From assembly GCA_037968755.1 (NCBI GenBank), contig JBBKWB010000018.1, positions 12,032-76,031 on the forward strand: DNA of 64,000 bases. The letters are read 5' to 3'. Of this stretch, positions 1 to 8,459 are shown piece after piece. A program made the translations under genes and the position numbers. How positions within the stretch are numbered: position 1 is the stretch's first letter; every line of letters starts with the position of its first letter. Source of the DNA: Woeseia sp037968755 (GTDB lineage: Bacteria > Pseudomonadota > Gammaproteobacteria > Steroidobacterales > Woeseiaceae). The notes beneath the pieces were generated by a model that saw only the letters and a program-made list of their open reading frames with translations, had not been told where the DNA came from and did no database searches.

Positions 1-910
1 CGCCATCACGAAATTGATCGGTGATCTCCGAACTCGAATCGCGATAATTGGCAACAAATTCTACGGACGGATAATGTCCGGTGCGCCGAAACGCAATTTC
101 GTCGCGCGCAATGCGTTCGTCAAGGCGACTGGCGACCAGGGTCAGGTTCTGCGACATGGCCAGGTCGATCCAGCTGGATTCGTCGCTCGGGTTCGGCGAG
201 GGCAACGGAAAATCGTCGTCCGGCGCATCGAGACGCGGCACGTATTCGCCGGTGATTTCGCGCAGCAATTCGCGCGATGTCGAGAGTTCGCGTTCGGCGC
301 CAATCTCGGCAGCGACCGACTGGTCATATGCTGCCTGCGATTCCTGTACATCGGTAATCGCGATGAGGCCGACCTCGAAGCGTTGCTTGGCTTGTTCGAG
401 TTGGCGGGCGATAGCCAGCCGATCCGCGTGTATAGAGGTCACGCGATCTTCGGCAGCCAATACATCAAAATAACGTTGCGACACGCGCACTATCAGGTCC
501 TGCTGCGCGGCCTCGCGTTGCGCTTCGGCCTTGGCAACCTGTTTGCCGGCTTGCTTCAGGGTAACGATCTGGTCCCAGCGAAACACGGTCTGGCGCAGGT
601 CGACCTGCCAACCGGTACTGGAGGTACTCGATTCGGAGCTGGCGACACCGATGCCCGAGCTGTCCTGAAACACGGATCGTCCGGAGGACGAATCGCGCCT
701 GGCTTCACCGCCTGCGGTCACTTGCGGTAGCAGCACACTGCGCGCCTGGGGCAGGGCCTCGAGGGCGGCCAGTCGTCGCGATTCGGCTTCATGCACCAAC
801 GGGTCGCTCTGCAGCGCTTGCTGGTAAACCTCCATCAGCGATGCGGCGTGGACCGGACTTACGCTGCCGGCAGTCAGGACCAGGGCCAGGATCGAATGGG
901 CGTTCTTCAT
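1..910 (-). CDS. tolC: TolC-family outer membrane efflux channel (3' end outside window)
   Basis: Outer-membrane trimeric channel for type I secretion and RND/MFS efflux. The ATG is at 908-910 and the frame stays open to position 1, so about 303 N-terminal residues are visible and the C-terminus is missing. The start MKNAHSILALVLTAGSVSP, ending in a VHA-A cleavage site, is a Sec signal peptide. It is followed by the TolC-like opening LMEVYQQALQSDPLVHEAE and long alanine/glutamine-rich helices (AEAQREAAQQDLIVRVSQRY, then ITDVQESQAAYDQS), as in the coiled-coil alpha-barrel of the family. It lies downstream of the rhodanese and pcm genes on the same strand, but a 100-bp gap with a promoter- and operator-like site suggests it also has its own control. 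Another outer-membrane efflux protein of the same superfamily is possible; this is the TolC branch by overall look. Confidence 0.85.
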   Translation of the reverse strand, partial: MKNAHSILALVLTAGSVSPVHAASLMEVYQQALQSDPLVHEAESRRLAALEALPQARSVLLPQVTAGGEARRDSSSGRSVFQDSSGIGVASSESSTSSTGWQVDLRQTVFRWDQIVTLKQAGKQVAKAEAQREAAQQDLIVRVSQRYFDVLAAEDRVTSIHADRLAIARQLEQAKQRFEVGLIAITDVQESQAAYDQSVAAEIGAERELSTSRELLREITGEYVPRLDAPDDDFPLPSPNPSDESSWIDLAMSQNLTLVASRLDERIARDEIAFRRTGHYPSVEFVANYRDSSSEITDQFRDG

Positions 911-951
911 ATTCTACGTTCCACTGGTTGCGGTGCCCGTAGGCGGTAAGT

Positions 952-983
952 GTTATAGTGAACTATATCACTATATCAGTCAA
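952..983 (-). promoter_or_regulatory. Candidate tolC promoter overlapped by a palindromic operator
   Basis: Seen directly: tatagtga at 954-961 and its exact reverse complement tcactata at 968-975, separated by six bases. Inside it lies a second palindrome, tatagt-ga-actata (954-967), and the 8-mer actatatc occurs twice in tandem (962-969 and 970-977). On the minus strand a TTGACT (-35-like, 978-983) is followed by TATAAC or CTATAA (952-958) with 19-20 bp spacing. The repeats therefore sit across the spacer and -10 of a tolC promoter. A MarR- or TetR-type repressor site is an inference; the regulator is not in this window. Confidence 0.45.
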
Positions 984-1010
984 AATAGCATCAAGGCTGT
1001 TCGTTGCCGT

Positions 1011-1319
1011 TCAATAGCGTGGAATCGTGGGGTCGATCTGCTGCGACCAGGCATCGATCCCACCACTGATGTTGGCGACCGAATCGAAGCCGTTCTCGCA
1101 CAGAAATGCCGCTACCCGTGCGCTGCGGCCGCCCGAATGACACAGCACCGCAATGGGCTTGCTGCGGTCCAGTTCATCCAGTCGGTGGACGATTTCAGCC
1201 ATCGGAATGCAGCTTGCACCCGCTACGCTGGCGGTTTCCACTTCCCATGGTTCTCGGACGTCGATCAGCTGCCAAAGTTCGCCATTCTGCCGCAGGCCAC
1301 TGAATTCTGTCGGGGTCAT
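1011..1319 (-). CDS. Single-domain rhodanese-like protein
   Basis: Small cytoplasmic sulfurtransferase-type protein (102 residues from the ATG at 1317-1319). The fold shows LIDVREPWEVE near the N-terminus and the active-site loop LCHSGGRSARVA, whose Cys would carry the persulfide. The C-terminus has the usual GGIDAW motif. In-frame TTG codons at 1335-1337 and 1329-1331, with an AAGGA just upstream, could extend it by four to six residues. It sits between pcm and tolC, an arrangement I associate with gammaproteobacterial tolC loci, but no functional link to efflux is established. The sulfur donor and acceptor are unknown. Confidence 0.85.
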   Translation of the reverse strand: MTPTEFSGLRQNGELWQLIDVREPWEVETASVAGASCIPMAEIVHRLDELDRSKPIAVLCHSGGRSARVAAFLCENGFDSVANISGGIDAWSQQIDPTIPRY

Positions 1320-1437
1320 TTCTTCGAACAAGATCAAGATCCTTACTTCACACAGTTATTGCGCCGGAATTTTGCACAAGCCTTGTTTCTATGATGCCGC
1401 AAGCGGCGATTCGGTTTCGCTACAGGGCAAGTTAACA

Positions 1438-2091
1438 CTAAAAGCGGAATTCCGAGGGTTCGCTAATATGTTGCAATCGAGGCAAATAAGTCTCGAACAA
1501 GCTGCTGCGATGCCAGCTCCCGTCGCTGCCATGCAGAATAAGATCGGCGACCATGATCGGTGCATTGCCCGTGATGACAAACAGCCTGCCGCCCGGTTCG
1601 AGATGTTGCAGATAGGTTTCATCCAGGATCGGCATCGATCCGGTAATCGCGATGACGTCGAATTTGCCGTCGGCGAGGCCATCGCTGACAACGTCGCGCT
1701 GCTGTAATTCGACATTACTGATGTCTAGCTCGTCGAGCACGGCCCCGGCGCGCTCCAGAAAGTCCTGATGCAAATCGACACTGAGCACCTGTCCGGCGAG
1801 ACAGGCGAGGGCTGCGGTCAGGTAGCCGCTGCCGGTGCCGACTTCCAGGACGCGATCTTCCGCTTCCAACTCCAAAGCCTGCAGCAATTGTCCTTCTACC
1901 GATGGACGCATCATGCACTCGCCATGCGCCAGCGGAATTTCGGTATCGGCATACGCCAACTGGCGGTATGCATCTGGTACAAATCGCTCACGTGGCAACT
2001 GTTCAAGCACCCTGAGCAGCGAAACCTCAGTGACGTCGCAAGTTCGGATTTGCTGTTCGACCATTTGCCGGCGTATGGCGTCTGTGTTCAT
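1438..2091 (-). CDS. pcm: Protein-L-isoaspartate O-methyltransferase family protein
   Basis: SAM-dependent methyltransferase of the PCMT family (217 residues), which methylates L-isoaspartyl residues in aged proteins to start their repair. Visible are the N-terminal RRQMVEQQIRTCDVTEVSLL, the substrate-side stretch ERFVPDAYRQLAYADTEIPL, and the SAM-binding motif VLEVGTGSGYLTAALA with the acidic VDLHQDF after it. The family's usual GQTIS segment is replaced here by HGECMMRPSVEGQLL, so it belongs to the shorter Pcm paralog group found beside tolC. Its exact substrate may differ from E. coli Pcm. It is first in the minus-strand set pcm, rhodanese, tolC. Confidence 0.85.
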   Translation of the reverse strand: MNTDAIRRQMVEQQIRTCDVTEVSLLRVLEQLPRERFVPDAYRQLAYADTEIPLAHGECMMRPSVEGQLLQALELEAEDRVLEVGTGSGYLTAALACLAGQVLSVDLHQDFLERAGAVLDELDISNVELQQRDVVSDGLADGKFDVIAITGSMPILDETYLQHLEPGGRLFVITGNAPIMVADLILHGSDGSWHRSSLFETYLPRLQHISEPSEFRF

Positions 2092-2443
2092 CGGGGAAGG
2101 AACCTGTAAGCTATTGAAGTGTAGGTTATTGTTGCTGTTATTTTTGCGCCCCGCTAACGACTTCGCAGGCGCTGGCCGGTTTCCGAGTTATGGTTAATCG
2201 CGCCGGTCAGTGGCTGTCACTGAGCTATGCTTGGGCGACGAATCCCTGAAGATGAATGCCGTCGAATTTGCCGCCGCAACTGCACTTGCAGGAGCGTACG
2301 AATAATAACAAAAGATAAGGCTGTGGCATCCGCTGCAATTCCTACCGATGAACTGACGGACCGGGCAAGTGCGGCGAGTACAGTAGAATAATAACAATAA
2401 GCAGGAGGTTCATGAATCCACTCACGCCAGCACCGGATCTGCA
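2092..2443. other. Intergenic leader region between divergent pcm and the GGDEF-EAL gene
   Basis: The region is 352 bp long with no long gene. It holds two exact copies of GAATAATAACAA (2300-2311 and 2386-2397), each ending a short open frame. One frame is ATG 2252 to TAA 2305 (17 codons, MNAVEFAAATALAGAYE). The other is GTG 2323 to TAA 2391 (22 codons). An AGGAGG at 2403-2408 precedes a third mini-ORF at 2412. Promoters for pcm and for the GGDEF-EAL gene must lie here, but I see no strong consensus pair. Confidence 0.6.
2300..2397 (+). repeat. Direct repeat of GAATAATAACAA, two copies 86 bp apart
   Basis: The 12-mer is at 2300-2311 and 2386-2397. Both copies place tandem TAA TAA stops after a GAA codon of a short frame. 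Both are also close to a GCAGGAG (2288-2294 and 2401-2407), which suggests a small local duplication in the leader of the downstream gene. Confidence 0.6.
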
Positions 2444-2450
2444 ATGCTAG
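2412..2450 (+). CDS. Putative 12-codon leader peptide overlapping the GGDEF-EAL start
   Basis: ATG at 2412-2414, preceded by AGGAGG (2403-2408, only three bases of spacing), opens MNPLTPAPDLQC and stops with TAG at 2448-2450. The ATG of the following GGDEF-EAL gene lies inside it, in another frame, at 2444-2446. That larger gene has no clear ribosome-binding site of its own. Translation of the mini-ORF could therefore deliver ribosomes to it by termination-reinitiation. The peptide resembles no known leader. It may instead be a chance frame around an RBS, and only the sequence arrangement is certain. Confidence 0.35.
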   Translation: MNPLTPAPDLQC

Positions 2451-4774
2451 AGATAGCCATTGCAGGCGTATCCCTGCTGCTGTTGGCCGTGGTCAGCGGC
2501 ATCGCGATTCTGTACTTTCGTCGCTCGCGCCAACTCAGTCAGCACGTTGGCAAATTCAAAGACGATCTGGTCGCGGTATCCGTTGATGCGTCGGTAGGCA
2601 GGCGCCTGAATGTCCCGGCGAATGATTCGCTTGCAGAGCTCGCCGGCACAATCAATCGCCTGTTTGATGCGCTGGGCGAACGTGATGAGGAAATCCAGGA
2701 CCGCGACCGCTTGTTCGCAAATTTTGCGCGAACCATTCCGGAAGTCGTGCTGATCCACGACGAAAAGATCCTGCTGGCAAATGACAGCGCGGCCAGCCTT
2801 ATCGGGCTCAGTCCCGAGCAGCTTGAGGGTCGCCAGGTGGCTGATCTCGTCAAACCGGCGTATCGCGCTTTGTTCCGCAAGACCATGGCGAAGCAACTGT
2901 CCGGACAAAAAGTACCGCGGCGTTTGGAGATTCAGCTGATCAATGGCAACGACCAGGGACTGTGGGTCGAAGCGCAGAGTTCGTTGATCGAATACCGCGG
3001 CAACGATGCTGTGCTGACGGTTGCGCGCGACGTCAGCTATCGCAAGAGCCTTGAAGTGTCCCTGAGCCGCAGCAAACGCCAGGCACAGTACACGTTGGAG
3101 TCGATTGCCGAAGGCGTCATTACTACCGACAATGAAGGTCGCGTTGACTACATGAATCGCGCGGCTGAAGGCATGACAGGCACGGATCGCGAATCGGCTG
3201 CCGGTAATCAGGTCAGTGAAATATTTTCGTTAATCGATGAAGCCGACAGGCGTTCACTCGGTGATCCGGTCGAACGCTGCCTGGCCATGCGTCGGCGCGT
3301 GAATATGGGTCGGCGGGCGCTGCTGGTCAGCCACGATAACGAACACGAGCATTCTGTAGAAATTACGGCCTCACCCATCAAGGGGCCAGGCAACAGCATC
3401 ACCGGTACGGTCGTCGTCTTCCACGATGTCAGCGAATTGCGCGGCCTGACCCGGCAGATGAGTTACCAGGCCACGCATGACCCGCTAACCGGGCTGGTTA
3501 ATCGCCGCGAGTTTGAACGGCGCCTGCAGGAAGCGATGGACTCCACGCACTCGGAAGAGTCGAGTCACATACTTTGCTACATGGATCTCGATCGATTCAA
3601 GGCCGTCAATGACAGTTGCGGGCACCTTGCCGGCGACAACATGCTGCGTGAAGTCGCGACCCTGATCAAAGACCAGGTCCGGGATTCCGACTTTGTAGGC
3701 CGCCTGGGCGGGGACGAGTTCGGTACTTTGCTGGTCGGTTGCCCGATCGAGAAGGCCTCGCAGATCGGTGCCGATATCTGCAATGCCGTCGCGAATTATC
3801 GCTTCGTTTGGCAGGACAAGATTTTCAACATTGGTATCTCCGTCGGTCTCGTAGAAATCAACCAGTCGAGTGGCTCGTTGCAGGATGTTGTCAGCGCGGC
3901 CGATTCAGCCTGTTACGTGGCCAAGCAGCGCGGCCGCGGCCAGATTCATATTTATTCGGCTCGCGACGAAGCCATCGCGCGTGAACGTGGTGATATCCAG
4001 TGGTTGCGGCAAATGCAGACGGCTTTGCACGAGGACCGTTTCGAGCTGGCCTTGCAGTCCATTATTGCAACGTCTGGCCAGGAGAGCGGGCCGGCCTATG
4101 AAGTGCTCATTCGCCTTCCAGACGAGCGCGGCCGTATTGCTAATTCCGCCGAATTCCTGCGCCCGGCACAACGCTATCAATTGATGCCGCAAATTGATCG
4201 CTGGGTGGTTTCATCGACTCTGGCGGCAATGACAGCAGGCGAGATTCGGCTGCCCAAAGGCCGCAGCTGCTCGATCAACATATCCGGGCAAACGTTGACC
4301 GATGAGGGCTTTCTCGGATTCGTCGTAGAGACGCTAGATCGTAGTGGCGTGGCGCCCGGCAGTATCTGCTTTGAGGTAAACGAGAATGTCGTCACTACCG
4401 ACATGCATCACGTACAACGTTTCATTGAAGTAGTGCACGGCATTGGCTGCGAATTCGCGTTGGACGATTTCGGTTCCGGGCTCGGCGCGTTCTCCAAGCT
4501 AAAGACTCTGCCCGTCGACTACCTGAAAATTGATGGCGCCTACACGCGCGGCCTGAAGAACGACGATATCAACCAGGAAATGGTCACGGCAATGATCAAG
4601 CTCGCACGCACCATGCAATTTCGCGTAATCGCAGAGCAGGTAGAGTCACAACAGGACTTCGATTGGCTGCGCGACATTGGCGTCGATTTCGTGCAAGGCA
4701 ATTTCATCGAGTATCCGACACCACTAGGCAGTACCTCAAGCTCCGGCACCTATCGCACGCTGCGTAACCACTAG
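2444..4774 (+). CDS. Membrane PAS-PAS-GGDEF-EAL cyclic-di-GMP enzyme
   Basis: Cyclic-di-GMP signalling protein of 776 residues. One N-terminal membrane helix (about residues 4-24) is followed by a short linker, a PAS domain (about 85-205), a second PAS (about 215-330), GGDEF (about 340-500) and EAL (about 515-765). The GGDEF site is intact (RLGGDEF) and carries an RxxD inhibitory site five residues upstream (RDSDFVGRL). The EAL domain reads EVL instead of EAL, but the other metal and catalytic residues are present: SINIS, FEVNE, DDFGSG, YLKIDG, AEQVES and VQGN. Both synthase and phosphodiesterase activity are thus plausible. The start codon lies inside the preceding mini-ORF. The PAS ligand is unknown. 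Confidence 0.9.
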   Translation: MLEIAIAGVSLLLLAVVSGIAILYFRRSRQLSQHVGKFKDDLVAVSVDASVGRRLNVPANDSLAELAGTINRLFDALGERDEEIQDRDRLFANFARTIPEVVLIHDEKILLANDSAASLIGLSPEQLEGRQVADLVKPAYRALFRKTMAKQLSGQKVPRRLEIQLINGNDQGLWVEAQSSLIEYRGNDAVLTVARDVSYRKSLEVSLSRSKRQAQYTLESIAEGVITTDNEGRVDYMNRAAEGMTGTDRESAAGNQVSEIFSLIDEADRRSLGDPVERCLAMRRRVNMGRRALLVSHDNEHEHSVEITASPIKGPGNSITGTVVVFHDVSELRGLTRQMSYQATHDPLTGLVNRREFERRLQEAMDSTHSEESSHILCYMDLDRFKAVNDSCGHLAGDNMLREVATLIKDQVRDSDFVGRLGGDEFGTLLVGCPIEKASQIGADICNAVANYRFVWQDKIFNIGISVGLVEINQSSGSLQDVVSAADSACYVAKQRGRGQIHIYSARDEAIARERGDIQWLRQMQTALHEDRFELALQSIIATSGQESGPAYEVLIRLPDERGRIANSAEFLRPAQRYQLMPQIDRWVVSSTLAAMTAGEIRLPKGRSCSINISGQTLTDEGFLGFVVETLDRSGVAPGSICFEVNENVVTTDMHHVQRFIEVVHGIGCEFALDDFGSGLGAFSKLKTLPVDYLKIDGAYTRGLKNDDINQEMVTAMIKLARTMQFRVIAEQVESQQDFDWLRDIGVDFVQGNFIEYPTPLGSTSSSGTYRTLRNH

Positions 4775-4832
4775 GCCGGGGATTACCGGGGGTAAAGCGG
4801 GGCAGTTCGAACACGAGCTGATTCCCGGGCGC

Positions 4833-4864
4833 AAAAAAAAACCGCCGGCAAAGCCGACGGTTTT
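4833..4864 (-). terminator. Rho-independent terminator after hppA (possibly bidirectional)
   Basis: ACCGCCGGC (4841-4849), loop AAA, GCCGACGGT (4853-4861) form a 9-bp stem with one mismatch. It is flanked by nine A on the left (a T-run on the minus strand) and TTTT on the right. The stronger U-tract is for minus-strand transcription leaving hppA, whose stop codon is at 4888. It may also stop transcription from the GGDEF-EAL gene. Confidence 0.8.
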
Positions 4865-4887
4865 CTTGAACAGCGTGCTTTTTCAGA

Positions 4888-6927
4888 TCAGAGTAGCGGC
4901 ACCATGAGCAGCGCAACGATGTTGATGATCTTGATCAGCGGGTTGATAGCGGGGCCCGCCGTATCCTTGTACGGGTCGCCGACGGTATCGCCAGTAATTG
5001 CAGCTTTGTGTGCATCGGAGCCCTTGCCACCGCAGTTGCCGTCTTCGATGTATTTCTTCGCGTTATCCCAGGCGCCACCACCGGTGGTCATGGAAATGGC
5101 CACGAACAAACCGGTGACGATCGTACCGAGCAGCAAACCACCCAGTGCTTTTGGACCCAGCAGCAAGCCAACAGCGAGCGGAACGAGGATCGGCAACAAA
5201 GAGGGTACGATCATTTCCTTGATCGCGGCTTTGGTCAGAATGTCGACGGCGCGACTGTAGTCGGGCTTGCCGGTGCCATCCATGATGCCTTTGATTTCCT
5301 TGAACTGGCGGCGTACTTCGACTACCACAGCACCTGCCGCCCGGCCGACCGCTTCCATCGCCATCGCGCCGAACAGGAACGGCACCATGCCGCCAATGAA
5401 CAGGCCGATGATGACGAGGTGATCAGAGAGATCGAAGTCAACCAGGATGCCAGCGCCTTCGAGGGCGTTCGTGTAATCCGCGAACAATACCAGTGCGGCA
5501 AGACCGGCGGAGCCAATGGCATAGCCTTTGGTTACCGCTTTCGTCGTGTTGCCGACTGCATCGAGCTGATCAGTAATCTTGCGCACGTCAGCAGGCATTT
5601 CCGACATCTCGGCAATGCCGCCGGCGTTGTCGGTAATGGGACCGAATGCGTCGAGGGCAACAATCACACCAGTCATCGAGAGCATCGTCGTTGCAGCGAT
5701 GGCGATGTTGTACAGGCCAGCCAGTGAGTCACCCGCCGGCGCCAGTTCGAATGCGCCCCAGATGCTGAGACAGACTGCCAATACCGGCAATGCAGTGGAC
5801 TTCATGGAAATGCCGAGGCCCGCGATGATGTTCGTAGCGTCGCCCGTAAGCGATGCTTCGGCGATCGTACGCACCGGCTTGTACTCGGTACTGGTGTAGT
5901 ACTCGGTAATTACGACCATCGCAGCAGTCAGGCCGAGCCCGATCAATGCTGAGCCGAATATGCCAGCAACGTTTCCGGAACCCGCCATCATTATGTTGGT
6001 GATCGGGTAGAACGCAATCGCAGCTAATACGCCGGAAACAATCACGCCCTTGTAAAGAGCGCCCATTACCTTGCCACCGTCCGAGGTCTTGACGAAAAAG
6101 GTGCCAACTATGGAGGCAAAGATGGATACCGCTCCCAAGACCAGCGGGAACATGATGGCCTCCGAGCCAAACTTAACAGCGACGAGGCTACCAAGCAGCA
6201 TGGTCGCGATGATCGTAACGGCATAGGTTTCGAACAGGTCAGCCGCCATGCCCGCGCAATCGCCCACGTTGTCACCGACGTTGTCGGCAATAACACCAGG
6301 GTTCCGCGGGTCGTCTTCCGGGATGCCAGCTTCGACCTTACCCACCAGGTCAGCGCCAACGTCGGCACCCTTGGTGAAGATGCCGCCACCAAGGCGCGCG
6401 AAAATGGAAATCAGTGAACCGCCAAAAGCGAGACCAATCAGTGCGTGAATGGCTTCGTCGGTGGTCGAGCCTGTCGAAGAGAGCACCAGGTAGTAACCCG
6501 CAACGCCGAGCAGGCCAAGGCCCACCACGAGCAGACCCGTAATAGCGCCACCGCGGAAAGCAACGTTGAGCGCCGGGTTAACGCCGAGCGTGGCAGCCTG
6601 CGCAGTACGCACGTTAGCGCGCACGGAAACGAACATGCCGATATAGCCAGCGAGCGCCGATAAGATCGCGCCGATAGCGAAGCCGCCGGCTGTAGTCCAG
6701 CCCAGTGCTAAACCCAGTGCGAAAAACAAGACCACGCCAACGACGCCGATCGTGAAGTACTGGCGATTCATGTAGGCGTTTGCGCCTTCCTGAATAGCTT
6801 GCGCGATTTCCTGCATACGGGCGTTACCGGCCGGCTGCTTCAAAATCCATTGTGTGGACAGCAGTCCATACAGCACGGCGGCAACACCTGCGCCTATTGC
6901 CAGCCAAAGTGCCAACTCGTTACTCAT
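4888..6927 (-). CDS. hppA: K+-independent proton-translocating pyrophosphatase
   Basis: Integral-membrane pyrophosphatase (679 residues, about 16 helices) that couples hydrolysis of PPi to proton export, and can in principle run backwards to make PPi. The substrate-binding segments are present: GADVGADLVGKVEAGIPEDD with the following DNVGDNVGDCAGMAADLFE, and the C-terminal DTVGDPYKDTAGPAINPLIK. The motif GNTTKA, with Lys where K+-dependent enzymes have Ala, marks the K+-independent H+-pumping class. An AGGAG lies 10 bases before the ATG. The next gene upstream on the same strand encodes a PPi-dependent phosphofructokinase, so the two enzymes probably share a PPi pool. Confidence 0.96.
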   Translation of the reverse strand: MSNELALWLAIGAGVAAVLYGLLSTQWILKQPAGNARMQEIAQAIQEGANAYMNRQYFTIGVVGVVLFFALGLALGWTTAGGFAIGAILSALAGYIGMFVSVRANVRTAQAATLGVNPALNVAFRGGAITGLLVVGLGLLGVAGYYLVLSSTGSTTDEAIHALIGLAFGGSLISIFARLGGGIFTKGADVGADLVGKVEAGIPEDDPRNPGVIADNVGDNVGDCAGMAADLFETYAVTIIATMLLGSLVAVKFGSEAIMFPLVLGAVSIFASIVGTFFVKTSDGGKVMGALYKGVIVSGVLAAIAFYPITNIMMAGSGNVAGIFGSALIGLGLTAAMVVITEYYTSTEYKPVRTIAEASLTGDATNIIAGLGISMKSTALPVLAVCLSIWGAFELAPAGDSLAGLYNIAIAATTMLSMTGVIVALDAFGPITDNAGGIAEMSEMPADVRKITDQLDAVGNTTKAVTKGYAIGSAGLAALVLFADYTNALEGAGILVDFDLSDHLVIIGLFIGGMVPFLFGAMAMEAVGRAAGAVVVEVRRQFKEIKGIMDGTGKPDYSRAVDILTKAAIKEMIVPSLLPILVPLAVGLLLGPKALGGLLLGTIVTGLFVAISMTTGGGAWDNAKKYIEDGNCGGKGSDAHKAAITGDTVGDPYKDTAGPAINPLIKIINIVALLMVPLL

Positions 6928-7196
6928 TCTTTTCTTCTCCTGGTCGTAGTCCCCACCCCTGCCGCAATCGCGCCGGGGCCATATTCAAACGTGCGAATGT
7001 CGGCTCGCCGCCTATCTGGATTGCCGCAGCGGCCGCACAGCAAATGCGACACAACAGCGCCGGGACTGCCCGGGAGCAATCTTGTCGGCGGTTGTTTAGC
7101 GGGCGCAGCTTCTGCACCGATAGTCGTTGTTTTTTTCAGTGATGCGTCGGCGGACTCCCTACTCCGGCTCTGGCCGGCACCCGCTGACGGCGCGGA

Positions 7197-8459
7197 TCAT
7201 ACCACAAATTCGTCATTTAGCAGCTTCGCCACCGGCACCCCTTTCACGGTCACGTACTTCGGTAAACCATTGAAATATGGCGGATAGTTCTCGCCCCGAA
7301 TCAGTGGCGACAGGTACCGGCGGGCGGCTTCGGTGATCGAAAAACCGTCACGGCTGATGTAGCGGCGCGGCAACATTTTTTCCTTGTTAGCGATCTTCGC
7401 CAGCGGCGCTTCTTCGATGCGCCAGCGATACGGCTTGTCAGAGACTCGCTTAATGACCGGCATAACCGCAGTCTTGCCGGCCAGGGCGAATTTCACGGCT
7501 GCCTTGCCGACGGCGTAAGCCTGATCAACGTCGACTGCCGAGGCAATGTGCCGTGCCGAGCGCTGCAGGTAGTCCGCTACCGCGTAGTGGTATTTGTAAC
7601 CCAGCTCATCACGCACCATGCCGGCCACCACGGGTGCCACGCCACCCAGTTGTGCGTGCCCAAAGGCATCACGAGTGCCTGCTTCGGCCAGGAAACGACC
7701 GTCGGCATAACTGGCTCCCTCACTGACCACGATCACGCAGTATTCGTGTTTTTCGACGCATTCTTTTACGCGGGCGAGAAACGCCTTTTTCTCGAACGGG
7801 ATTTCCGGAAACAGGATGATATGCGGCGCCTCATCTCGGCTTTCGCCGGCGAGACCCGCTGCTGCCGCGATCCATCCTGCATGCCGGCCCATGACCTCCA
7901 GAACGAAGACCTTGGTAGAGGTCCTGGCCATGGACAAAACATCCAGCGCCGCTTCGCGGGTCGAGACTGCGACGTACTTCGCGACGGAGCCGAAGCCGGG
8001 GCAGTTGTCCGTTATGGGTAAATCGTTGTCGACAGTCTTCGGGATGCCGAGGCAGGCAACGGGATAGCCCATGATCTTGCTGATCTGCGACACCTTATGT
8101 GCCGTATCCATGGAATCATTGCCGCCGTTGTAAAAAAAGTAGCCGATGTTGTGCGCACGAAAGACTTGAATAAGGCGCTCGTACTCGGCCCGATTTTCTT
8201 CAATGCTCTTCAATTTGTAACGTGCGGAACCAAATGCACCGCCTGGCGTATGCCGCAACGCAGCGATCGTCCGCGCCGACTCACGATTCGTGTCAATCAT
8301 GTCTTCTGTGAGCGCGCCAATGATGCCGTTGCGGCCAGCGTAGACATTGGCAATCTTGTCGCGATTGTCACGCGCCGCTTCGATAACGCCGCAGGCGCTG
8401 GCATTGATGACCGCGGTGACACCGCCTGACTGAGCGTAAAAAGCGTTTCTTCTGGACAT
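7197..8459 (-). CDS. pfp: Pyrophosphate-dependent 6-phosphofructokinase
   Basis: Reversible phosphorylation of fructose-6-phosphate using PPi (420 residues). The start is taken at MSRRNAFYAQSGGVTAVINA (ATG 8457-8459); a longer open frame upstream has no family similarity. Two diagnostic positions argue for PPi over ATP. The loop reads GGNDSMDTA (Asp at the second acidic place, where ATP enzymes have Gly), and Lys is present in IPKTVDND (ATP enzymes have PGTIDND). The F6P-site motif MGRHAGWIAAA is present. It lies 269 bp upstream of hppA on the same strand. From knowledge of methanotrophs, pfp and hpp genes can be co-transcribed. ATP use cannot be formally excluded from sequence. Confidence 0.92.
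   Translation of the reverse strand: MSRRNAFYAQSGGVTAVINASACGVIEAARDNRDKIANVYAGRNGIIGALTEDMIDTNRESARTIAALRHTPGGAFGSARYKLKSIEENRAEYERLIQVFRAHNIGYFFYNGGNDSMDTAHKVSQISKIMGYPVACLGIPKTVDNDLPITDNCPGFGSVAKYVAVSTREAALDVLSMARTSTKVFVLEVMGRHAGWIAAAAGLAGESRDEAPHIILFPEIPFEKKAFLARVKECVEKHEYCVIVVSEGASYADGRFLAEAGTRDAFGHAQLGGVAPVVAGMVRDELGYKYHYAVADYLQRSARHIASAVDVDQAYAVGKAAVKFALAGKTAVMPVIKRVSDKPYRWRIEEAPLAKIANKEKMLPRRYISRDGFSITEAARRYLSPLIRGENYPPYFNGLPKYVTVKGVPVAKLLNDEFVV

Noticed and set aside
5008..5727. 239-residue open frame antisense to hppA
   Set aside because: It lies wholly inside the strongly conserved hppA gene, has no recognisable domain and is the kind of long shadow frame expected in GC-rich DNA.
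6928..7196. Possible riboswitch or terminator upstream of hppA
   Set aside because: Imperfect GC-rich stems around CCGGC-CAGA-GCCGG exist, but no T-run or known riboswitch core is visible.
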